Below, in pieces: positions 1 to 6,210 of a stretch of 11,758 nt of DNA. The stretch's first letter is position 1, and every line of letters begins with the position of its first letter. This DNA is from Thiomicrorhabdus sp. (GTDB lineage: Bacteria; Pseudomonadota; Gammaproteobacteria; Thiomicrospirales; Thiomicrospiraceae): NCBI GenBank assembly GCA_015488565.1, contig WFNQ01000106.1, positions 1 through 11,758 of the forward strand. The letters run 5' to 3'. The translations under genes and the position numbers were made by a program. The notes beneath the pieces were generated by a model. The model was not told the DNA's origin and ran no database searches. It saw only the letters and a program-made list of their open reading frames with translations.

Positions 1-26
1 GTCATGCAATATTGAGTAAATAGGAT

Positions 27-644
27 ATGAAAGAGATAAAAATTTCTGCCCCAGAGCACCCTCTCTTGAGCAAGCTCAATTCACCTTGTACCCCAGAGCA
101 CTCTCTCTTGAGTAAACTCAATTCACCTTGCCCCCCCTCTGGGTTAACCTCCTCTGAAATAGACGCTTTTTGGATGCAACACGCTTATTCTTTAGCTGAT
201 AAAGCGGCACAACAAGGCGAAGTACCTGTAGGGGCGGTATTGGTGTTAGACAATCAATTGATTGCGGAAGGGTGGAATCGCTCCATTCAAACCCATGACC
301 CAACCGCTCATGCCGAAATGTTGGCATTAAAGAGGGGGGGGGAGAAAATAAAAAACTATCGCCTTGTAGACTGCACATTGTATGTCACCTTAGAGCCTTG
401 CCCTATGTGTGCGGGGGCGTTGGTGCACGCTCGGGTAAAGCGATTGGTGTATGGGGCTTCGGACTTTAAAACAGGTGCCGTTAGGTCGGTGTTTAACTTA
501 TTGGAAGACATGAGGTTAAATCATCAAGTAAGCATTGGATCGGGTGTATTAGAGCAGGTGTGTAGCCAGCAAATCAGTGCTTTTTTTAAGGCACGTCGTC
601 AAGCGCATAAAGAAAATAAACTTTTGGCAAAGAAAAAATCATGA
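27..644 (+). CDS. tadA: tRNA-specific adenosine deaminase with repeat-bearing N-terminal extension
   Basis: TadA converts adenosine 34 to inosine in the anticodon of tRNA-Arg(ACG) in the cytoplasm, using a zinc-activated water. The cytidine-deaminase signature is complete: H95-A-E97 (zinc ligand and catalytic glutamate) and P124-C125-x-x-C128 (two zinc ligands). The core from about W49 (WMQHAYSLA, EVPVGAVLV, NYRLVDCTLYVTLEPC) follows E. coli TadA closely. At 205 aa it is longer than the usual 150-170 aa. The excess is about 35-40 residues at the N terminus built from two copies of a PEH-x-LLSKLNSPC unit. The ATG at 27 is the only in-frame ATG before codon 50, and starting at codon 50 would lose the conserved W49. 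The Shine-Dalgarno is poor: AGGA abuts the ATG and a GAG lies 10 nt upstream. TTG codons at 66 or 108 are possible alternative starts. Homopolymers C7 (131-137) and G9 (334-342) lie in frame. The stop overlaps a following ATG (ATGA at 641). Function is nearly certain; the start is less so. Confidence 0.93.
   Translation: MKEIKISAPEHPLLSKLNSPCTPEHSLLSKLNSPCPPSGLTSSEIDAFWMQHAYSLADKAAQQGEVPVGAVLVLDNQLIAEGWNRSIQTHDPTAHAEMLALKRGGEKIKNYRLVDCTLYVTLEPCPMCAGALVHARVKRLVYGASDFKTGAVRSVFNLLEDMRLNHQVSIGSGVLEQVCSQQISAFFKARRQAHKENKLLAKKKS
49..130 (+). repeat. Tandem 42-nt duplication in the 5' part of tadA, each copy with a short palindrome
   Basis: Two copies of a 40-nt unit (49-88 and 91-130, period 42) differ at three positions. 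Each contains a dyad: TTGAGC-AA-GCTCAA at 66-79 and TTGAGT-AA-ACTCAA at 108-121. Two of the three differences (C to T and G to A) are partners in that dyad, so the palindrome is kept. Both are also synonymous third-position changes (Ser AGC/AGT, Lys AAG/AAA), so protein-level constraint is an equally valid reading. The period is a multiple of three and keeps the tadA frame, giving 14 residues per copy. CTCTGGG at 137-143 could pair with the CCCAGAG that opens either copy. Confidence 0.9.
334..342 (+). repeat. Nine-G homopolymer inside tadA
   Basis: A run of nine G lies in codons 103-106 of tadA (Arg-Gly-Gly-Glu), just after the HAE motif. The correct frame is read through, because the downstream PCxxC motif and C terminus are intact. 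Such runs are prone to polymerase slippage, and one slip would remove half the zinc site. The G9 plus the next eight bases match the G run before the cytochrome b561 gene at 10328-10346. Confidence 0.85.
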
Positions 645-733
645 ACATGAGTCTTGCCACATGTTTGAAACAATGCGAATATAGCTTGGTCAAATTAAAC
701 TCTTTAAAGGCTAAAGCGTTATTATGCAAATAA
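641..733 (+). CDS. Doubtful 30-codon frame linking tadA and cheD
   Basis: A short frame starts with an ATG that overlaps the tadA stop as ATGA and ends with TAA at 731-733, seven bases after the first base of the cheD ATG at 724. It encodes a 30-residue peptide beginning MNMSLATCLK, with three cysteines and several lysines, that I do not recognise. Its own ribosome site is poor. The geometry would suit translational coupling from tadA to cheD, whose own AAAGG (706-710) is 13 nt from its ATG. Equally, it may be chance open sequence in an intergenic gap. Nothing in the peptide suggests a function. Confidence 0.2.
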   Translation: MNMSLATCLKQCEYSLVKLNSLKAKALLCK

Positions 734-1296
734 GTGTTGATCCTGCTGAAGGCATTACGACCATAAAAATTTTGCCAGGTGAGTTCTATGTTTCGCAAAA
801 AGATGAACGTATTGAGACCGTTCTAGGTTCTTGTATTTCAGCCTGTGTAAGGGATCCTGTTGCAGGCGTGGGAGGCATGAATCATTTTATGCTACCAGTG
901 AATAAAAATACGCAAGACTCTGAACTGTCCGATGCCAACCGCTATGGTAACTTTGCAATGGAAAATCTTGTAAATTCATTATTGGCAATGGGAGCAAAAA
1001 GAGAGCGTTTAGAGTTTAAGCTCTTTGGTGGTGGACGCATTATGAGTTCTATGACCAATATTGGTTGGTACAATATTGGCTTTGCATTTGATTATATTTA
1101 TACCGAAGGTTTTAAAATTGTATCGCAAGATATTGGCGATATTTATCCGCGGAAAGTGTTGTATTACCCTTTAAGCGGTCGGGTACGTGTTAGACGTTTG
1201 AATGCAATGCACAATGAGTCGCTTGCTGAACAAGAAAATCGTTACATTAATACTATTGAGTCGAAGCCTGTTGAAGGCGATGTCGAACTTTTTTAA
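724..1296 (+). CDS. cheD: Chemoreceptor glutamine deamidase CheD
   Basis: CheD deamidates specific glutamines in methyl-accepting chemoreceptors to glutamate, tuning receptor output and adaptation at the inner-face signalling arrays. In some bacteria it also partners with the CheY-P phosphatase CheC. The 190-aa protein carries the family core: VLGSCISACVRDP with the catalytic Cys37, and GGMNHFMLP with His54. The 17-residue Cys-His spacing is that of the known CheD catalytic pair. FKLFGGGRIM and the GRVRVRRL strand follow as in the family. The C terminus ends in the acidic/hydrophobic tail EGDVELF. The nearest Shine-Dalgarno-like run, AAAGG at 706-710, is far from the ATG at 724, so coupling to upstream translation is possible. 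Its stop TAA (1294-1296) is part of the AAGGA preceding cheA, which points to co-expression of the two genes. Confidence 0.93.
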   Translation: MQISVDPAEGITTIKILPGEFYVSQKDERIETVLGSCISACVRDPVAGVGGMNHFMLPVNKNTQDSELSDANRYGNFAMENLVNSLLAMGAKRERLEFKLFGGGRIMSSMTNIGWYNIGFAFDYIYTEGFKIVSQDIGDIYPRKVLYYPLSGRVRVRRLNAMHNESLAEQENRYINTIESKPVEGDVELF

Positions 1297-1307
1297 GGAT
1301 GAATGCT

Positions 1308-3380
1308 ATGGATATGATGGAAACTTTTCGCCAAACTTACCTTGAAGAGAGCTTTGAGGGTCTGGATATTATGGAAACAGGCCTGCTTAATCTGCCACCA
1401 GGGGTACCTGATAATGAAAAAATCAATGAAATTTTTCGTGCTGCACACTCCATTAAAGGGGGCAGTGGTACGTTTGGCTTTAGCGAAATCGCTGGGTTTA
1501 CTCATGTATTAGAAACCTTATTGGATGAGATGCGAGACGGCCGTCGAGAAGTTACCCAAGAGTCGATTGATGCGATGTTGGCCGCCGTCGATATTTTACG
1601 AGACATGCTAACTAAGCTACAAAATCATGAACCGATTGATGAAGCGCGAGCCAGTGAAGTGCAAAAACGGATGGAAGTGATTTTGGGCAGTGTGGAAGCG
1701 GATGACGCGGAAGAGGCAGAGGCTGAAATTGAGGTTTCCAGCGGGGGTGTTTGGCACATTAAGATTTTACCTGAAGCGGAATTATTGCAAACGGGTAACG
1801 AGCCGATTCGAATTTTTCGTGAATTAGAGACGCTTGGTGATTTAACGGTTGAAGCAAATTTAACAGATTTACCTGAACTATCGGTTTTTCAACCAGAGTC
1901 GTTATATATCAAATGGGATTTAATGCTTTCTGGCGATTCTGTGAACGAAGAGGCCATTAAAGAGGTTTTTGAGTGGATTGATGGTGATGGTGCTGAGATC
2001 ATTGTTACCGCACCAGCACCAACGATTGTTGAAGCGAAAGAGATTGAAACCCCAGAAGAACCTGTCGTTGTTACCGTAGCTGAACCCCCTGTTGCCAAGC
2101 CTAAAAAAGAAGCTAAAAAACCTAAGAAAGCCGCCGCGCCTGCAGCAAAAGCAGCGCCTAAGCAAGAAGGCTCTATTCGTGTTGATTTGAGTAAAATTGA
2201 TCAAATGGTCAACTTGGTTGGTGAGTTAGTGATTACTCAGTCCATGTTGAGCCAGTTTGGTGAGTATGCTGAAGAAGCCAGCTCAGAAGGGGGAGGTAAT
2301 TTTGACTGGGTGGATAAGTTAAAAGAGGGGTTGACCCATTTAGAACGCCATACACGAGAGTTGCAAGAGAGTGTCATGAATATTCGAATGTTGCCGGTGA
2401 GTTTTGCGTTTAACCGTATGCCTCGAATTGTGCATGATGTCAGTCAAAAATTAGGTAAAGAGATTGACCTTGTAATGGAAGGAGAAGGAACCGAGTTGGA
2501 TAAAACCATGCTAGAGCAGTTAACCGATCCTCTGGTTCACATTGTACGAAACTCGATCGATCATGGTGTTGAGACACCAGATGTTCGTATTGCAGCAGGT
2601 AAGCCAGCGATGGGAACGGTTAAAATGGCCGCCTTCCATCAGGGGGGAAATATTATGATTCAAATCACCGACGATGGCGCAGGAATTGACCATGAAGTGA
2701 TTGAAGCAAAAGCCATTGAAAAGGGTGTAATTGAAGAAGACCATAACTTAAGCCAAGACGAAATTATTAACTTAATCTTTCATGCTGGGTTTTCAACGGC
2801 AGATGTGGTCAGTGATATTTCAGGCCGTGGTGTCGGTATGGATGTGGTTCGTCGTAATATCAAAGGGTTGGGTGGTTCGGTCGATGTGAAAACCAAACTG
2901 GGAGAAGGCAGTGTCTTTACCATTAGCTTGCCGTTAACGTTAGCCATTTTGGACGGGCAATTGTGTTCTGTCGGCAGTCAAACCTTTGTTTTCCCTTTGT
3001 TGTCTATTATTGAATCGATTCAGGTTGATAAATCCTTGGTTAAAGGCATTGCGGGCGAAAAAGAGCTGTATAAGTTACGAGATAGTTACATCCCCGTGAT
3101 TCGACTGCATGATAAGTTGGGTGTGGACGATGCCAAAAAAGATTTATCGGAAGGGTTGCTTGTGGTAGTAGAATCTTCTGGCCAACGAGCGGGTATTTTT
3201 GTTGATGACTTGTTGGGTCAACAACAAGTGGTGATTAAAAGTTTAGAAAATAACTTTATGAAAATTGCGGGTGTTGCGGGTGCGACTATTTTGGGGGATG
3301 GTTCGGTTTCACTTATTTTAGATGTCATGGATACCGTCTCAAACCATAAGGCTGTTCCTCCTTCTCTTAATGCCGCATAA
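1308..3380 (+). CDS. cheA: Chemotaxis histidine kinase CheA
   Basis: CheA is the array-bound kinase that autophosphorylates on histidine and passes phosphate to response regulators such as CheY and CheB. Numbered from the ATG at 1308 (690 aa), the domains are: HPt (P1) with phospho-acceptor His47 in AAHSIKGGSGTFGF; a regulator-binding-like module at about 147-233; a Pro/Ala/Lys-rich linker at about 236-287; the dimerisation helices (P3) at about 290-370; the ATPase (P4) with N box VHIVRNSIDHG at 410-420, DDGAGID near 455-461 and GRGVGMDVV at 506-514; and a CheW-like P5 domain from about 543. An ATG at 1299 also opens the frame, but AAGG directly abuts it. The ATG at 1308 has AAGGA (1295-1299) at a normal 8-nt spacing, so I prefer it; the N terminus then reads MDMMETFRQTYLEESFEGLD, typical of CheA. 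No cheY, cheW, cheB or cheR is in the window, so its partners must be encoded elsewhere or further upstream. Confidence 0.96.
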   Translation: MDMMETFRQTYLEESFEGLDIMETGLLNLPPGVPDNEKINEIFRAAHSIKGGSGTFGFSEIAGFTHVLETLLDEMRDGRREVTQESIDAMLAAVDILRDMLTKLQNHEPIDEARASEVQKRMEVILGSVEADDAEEAEAEIEVSSGGVWHIKILPEAELLQTGNEPIRIFRELETLGDLTVEANLTDLPELSVFQPESLYIKWDLMLSGDSVNEEAIKEVFEWIDGDGAEIIVTAPAPTIVEAKEIETPEEPVVVTVAEPPVAKPKKEAKKPKKAAAPAAKAAPKQEGSIRVDLSKIDQMVNLVGELVITQSMLSQFGEYAEEASSEGGGNFDWVDKLKEGLTHLERHTRELQESVMNIRMLPVSFAFNRMPRIVHDVSQKLGKEIDLVMEGEGTELDKTMLEQLTDPLVHIVRNSIDHGVETPDVRIAAGKPAMGTVKMAAFHQGGNIMIQITDDGAGIDHEVIEAKAIEKGVIEEDHNLSQDEIINLIFHAGFSTADVVSDISGRGVGMDVVRRNIKGLGGSVDVKTKLGEGSVFTISLPLTLAILDGQLCSVGSQTFVFPLLSIIESIQVDKSLVKGIAGEKELYKLRDSYIPVIRLHDKLGVDDAKKDLSEGLLVVVESSGQRAGIFVDDLLGQQQVVIKSLENNFMKIAGVAGATILGDGSVSLILDVMDTVSNHKAVPPSLNAA

Positions 3381-3397
3381 TTTTAGGATAGTAGAAT

Positions 3398-3979
3398 ATG
3401 GCCAATCATGAGTTAGCTTTAGGGGCTAAAGAAGTTCAAGAAACCATCTTGATGTTAAATTTATCGGTGGCTCAAATTGAGTTGTCGATTTCTGACGGTG
3501 ATAATTCAGTCAATACTTTGATTGATTCGTTTGCGTTTATGTCAGAGCACATTCAACAAATCCAAGCAAGTAGTCAACACATTGCGGATTTGGCCAATGA
3601 TGAGAGTGAAGGTGGTATTAATGAGCATCAATCGTTGTTGATTAACGAAGCATCCGAGCTGTCGCAAAAAATGCAACAAGCGGTGATTGCTTTTCAGTTT
3701 TATGATAAGTTGAGTCAGCGTTTGGAGCATGTGTCGCGTGGTTTATCGGGATTAGCTGAGATTGTTTCGCATGAAATGCATGTGAAAGATGAAGCGCAAT
3801 GGGAGCGTTTTAAAGCAACCGTTCGTAAAGGCACCACCATGCGAGAAGAAGAAGAGCTATTTGAGCTTATTTTTGACATGAACATGCCGGTTAATGAAGC
3901 GATTGCGGTCATGAAAGAGCGAATGCGAGAGCGTATGAACTCAGCAGAAGAGGCTGAGGATGATATTGATTTTTTCTAA
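3398..3979 (+). CDS. Small helical chemotaxis protein with CheZ-type DxxxQ motif (putative CheY-P phosphatase)
   Basis: This 193-aa protein is predicted to be almost entirely helical and has no signal peptide or membrane segment. The middle reads AFQFYDKLSQRLEHV, with D103-K-L-S-Q107. This fits the D-x-x-x-Q arrangement of CheZ, where the aspartate contacts CheY and the glutamine places the attacking water. CheZ also ends in a separate CheY-binding peptide, and this protein likewise ends in a charged stretch and a short acidic/aromatic tail (EDDIDFF). It follows cheA by 17 nt with AGGA at 3385-3388, and a terminator follows it, so it is the last gene of the che run. Function as a phosphatase for a CheY-type regulator is inference from motif, fold character and position. 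Overall similarity to E. coli CheZ (214 aa) is low, so I give no gene symbol. An array-binding adaptor is an alternative. Confidence 0.75.
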   Translation: MANHELALGAKEVQETILMLNLSVAQIELSISDGDNSVNTLIDSFAFMSEHIQQIQASSQHIADLANDESEGGINEHQSLLINEASELSQKMQQAVIAFQFYDKLSQRLEHVSRGLSGLAEIVSHEMHVKDEAQWERFKATVRKGTTMREEEELFELIFDMNMPVNEAIAVMKERMRERMNSAEEAEDDIDFF

Positions 3980-4021
3980 TGATTAACTGTCAGGTTTAAC
4001 CCCTTTCTTTTTAATAAAACT

Positions 4022-4052
4022 AAAAAGCACAGAAATTTCTGTGCTTTTTTTG
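4022..4052 (+). terminator. Intrinsic terminator of the che run
   Basis: A perfect 28-bp palindrome (arms 4022-4035 and 4036-4049, core GCACAGAAA/TTTCTGTGC) flanked by A and T runs lies 43 nt after the CheZ-like stop. It is followed by seven T within the arm and beyond, the form of a rho-independent terminator. Because the palindrome has A on one side and T on the other, it could work in either direction. Confidence 0.9.
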
Positions 4053-4060
4053 TTTTTCCC

Positions 4061-4087
4061 CTTGAAAAAAATAAGCGAATCCCTATT
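4061..4087 (+). promoter_or_regulatory. Sigma-32 (RpoH) heat-shock promoter of htpG
   Basis: CTTGAAA at 4061-4067, preceded by CCC, and CCCTATT at 4081-4087 are separated by 13 nt. The sigma-32 consensus is CTTGAAA, 11-16 nt, CCCCATNT. The -35 element is perfect, and the -10 element has one clear departure in its first seven bases. It sits about 50 nt before the htpG start and just after the upstream terminator, as expected for a heat-shock Hsp90 gene. Confidence 0.8.
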
Positions 4088-4137
4088 GATTAGTCACTTG
4101 TTTTTTTAAATGATTAAATCTAAATGGAGAGTATCAG

Positions 4138-6033
4138 ATGAGTTCAACAGAAACCCATGCGTTTCAAACGGAAGTGAATCAACTGTTAAAACTAATGATT
4201 CATGCACTGTATTCAAATAAAGAAATCTTTTTACGTGAGTTAGTTTCTAATGCATCGGATGCACTGGATAAGTTACGTTTTGAAGCCGTTTCGAACGATG
4301 CCTTGACCGAGGGTGAAGAAGAGCTGTACATTCAAGTCGAATTTGATAAAGAAGCGAAAACGGTTACCATCTCCGATAACGGTATTGGAATGACACGTGA
4401 TGAAGTGATTGCCAATATTGGAACCATTGCAAATTCTGGAACCAAAAAGTTTTTAGAAAACATGACAGGCGACCAAGCCAAAGATTCTCACTTAATTGGT
4501 CAGTTTGGTGTTGGTTTTTATTCCTCTTTTATCGTTGCAGACGAAGTGACCCTTATTACCCGTAAAGCAGGTACACCTAAAGAAGAAGGGACAAAATGGA
4601 TCTCTCAAGGTGAAGGTGAGTTTACCTTAGAAACGGTTGAAAAAGCTCAAAAAGGGACTGAAATTACGCTGCATATCAAAGAAGATATGAGTGAGTTTTT
4701 AGAAGAGTCACGTTTAAAAACAATCATTACCACTTATTCAGATCACATTAGCTTTCCAATTAAAATGCTTGCATCGGAATGGGATGAAGAAGCCAAAGAA
4801 CAAAAAACAACGGGAGAGTTTGAGCAAGTTAACAAAGCCACTGCACTTTGGACGCAACCAAAATCGGAATTAAGTGAAGAAGATTATAAAAATTTCTATC
4901 AAACACTGACACATGACTTTGAAGAGCCGTTAGCGCATTTACATAATAAAGTGGAAGGAACGCTTGAATACACCTCTTTGCTGTATATCCCTAAAAAAGC
5001 CCCGTTTGACTTATATGAACGTGATCGTCGTTACGGTTTAAAACTGTATGTGAAACGAGTATTCATTATGGACGATGCGGAACAACTCATGCCGTCTTAC
5101 TTACGTTTTATTAAAGGGGTGATTGATTCAGCCGACCTACCTTTAAATGTCTCACGTGAAATTTTGCAAAGTAATAAAGTGGTCGATAAAATTCGCGCCG
5201 CCTCCGTTAAGCGTATTTTAACGGAACTTGCAAAAATGGCGAAAGCGGACGATCAAGAAAATTACAACCTGTTTTGGGATCAGTTTGGTCAGGTGATGAA
5301 AGAAGGGCTGGTTGAAGACTTCGCTAATAAAGAAAAAATTGCTAAGTTGGTTCGTTTTGCCACAACGCACGACGAAACAACTGAAGAGCAACGTGTTTCG
5401 TTTGAGCAATACGTTGATCGCATGAAGCCAGAGCAAGAAGCCATTTACTACATCGTGGCTGATACACATGCTGCCGCAAAAGGTAGCCCACATTTAGAGA
5501 TGTTCCGTAAAAAAGGCATTGAAGTGATTCTACTGTCTGACCGCATTGATGAGTGGTTGGTATCGCATTTAACCGATTTTGATGGAAAACCACTTAAGTC
5601 CATTACTTCTGCCGACTTAAAAGAGTTTGAAGAAGAGGCGGAAAAAGAGCTATCAGAAGACGAAAAGAAAACACGTGATGCCTTAGTGGATCGAGTTAAA
5701 TCAACAATTGAAGCATCAGTCTCGGATGTGCGTATGACCAGTCGTTTAACCGACTCACCAGCGTGTGTCGTGAGTGCAGAGGGTGATATGTCGGCGCACA
5801 TGGTGCGTATGATGGAGCAAATGGGGCAATCCGTTCCAAAACAAAAACCAGTTTTAGAATTAAATCCAGACCATCCACTGGTTAAAAAGCTTGAAACGCT
5901 TGAAGATGATGCTAAGTTAAAAGAGTGGTCACTGTTTTTACTCGAACAGGCTCAATTAGCAGAAGGCGATACGCTAGAAAATCCTGCAGATTTTATTAAG
6001 CGTATGAATGCATTGTTAAGCGAAGCCATTTAG
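4138..6033 (+). CDS. htpG: Molecular chaperone HtpG (bacterial Hsp90)
   Basis: HtpG is the cytoplasmic Hsp90 homodimer that remodels client proteins through an ATP-driven clamp, often together with DnaK. At 631 aa it is close to the E. coli length (624 aa) and complete. The GHKL ATPase domain is clear: E34 (catalytic) and N38 in [13 protein letters not shown]80-[18 protein letters not shown], and the lid/glycine loop [10 protein letters not shown] at 121-130. The middle-domain region [15 protein letters not shown] follows, then a C-terminal dimerisation region ending in [13 protein letters not shown]. The acidic linker of eukaryotic Hsp90 is absent, as usual for bacterial forms. The ATG has GGAGAG at 4126-4131, six bases upstream. 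It stands alone between two terminators and behind a sigma-32-type promoter, so it is probably a single-gene heat-shock unit. Confidence 0.98.
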
Positions 6034-6087
6034 TTTGCGATAAGGTTTAAGGAGTAATCTTAGGCGTTATCACATGTTTTTTAAATC

Positions 6088-6135
6088 AAAAACCCTCAAA
6101 TAATCTAATGCATTATTTGGGGGTTTTTGTTTTTA
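6088..6135 (+). terminator. Intrinsic terminator of htpG
   Basis: A 17-bp stem (6088-6104 with 6112-6128, one G-U pair) with a 7-nt loop and a run of T (to about 6135) lies 54 nt after the htpG stop. The GC centre is CCCTC/GGGGG with A/T-rich flanks, a classic rho-independent form. Confidence 0.9.
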
Positions 6136-6150
6136 GAACAAATATTTATC

Positions 6151-6180
6151 TTGATTTGTGGCACAATAGCGGCCATTAAT
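6151..6180 (+). promoter_or_regulatory. Possible sigma-70 promoter of ybiT
   Basis: TTGATT (6151-6156) and ATTAAT (6175-6180) are 18 nt apart and each match the -35/-10 consensus at four of six positions. They lie between the htpG terminator and the ybiT start. Since ybiT must be transcribed from here, a promoter is expected, but this match is only moderate. Confidence 0.35.
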
Positions 6181-6210
6181 GTCTCGTCTCTATACAAGTA
6201 GGAAAAAATT

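Noticed and set aside
1..26. End of an upstream gene before tadA
   Set aside because: All three plus frames meet a stop in this stretch, so any could be a gene end; 26 bases are too few to choose.
49..130. The tadA tandem units as a CRISPR fragment
   Set aside because: Only two copies, separated by 2 nt with no spacer, and read in frame as protein.
661..720. A chemotaxis sigma-28 promoter before cheD
   Set aside because: TAAA- and GCTAAA-like strings are present but the spacing is far from the required 11 nt or so between elements.
1920..2204. Antisense open frame within cheA (and similar antisense frames within htpG, ybiT and the pirin gene)
   Set aside because: They lie opposite strongly conserved coding sequence, have no recognisable protein features or ribosome sites, and are explained by codon bias of the real gene.
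6191..6196. TATACA as the -10 of the ybiT promoter
   Set aside because: No -35-like hexamer at 16-18 nt upstream, and transcription would start at or within the ribosome site.
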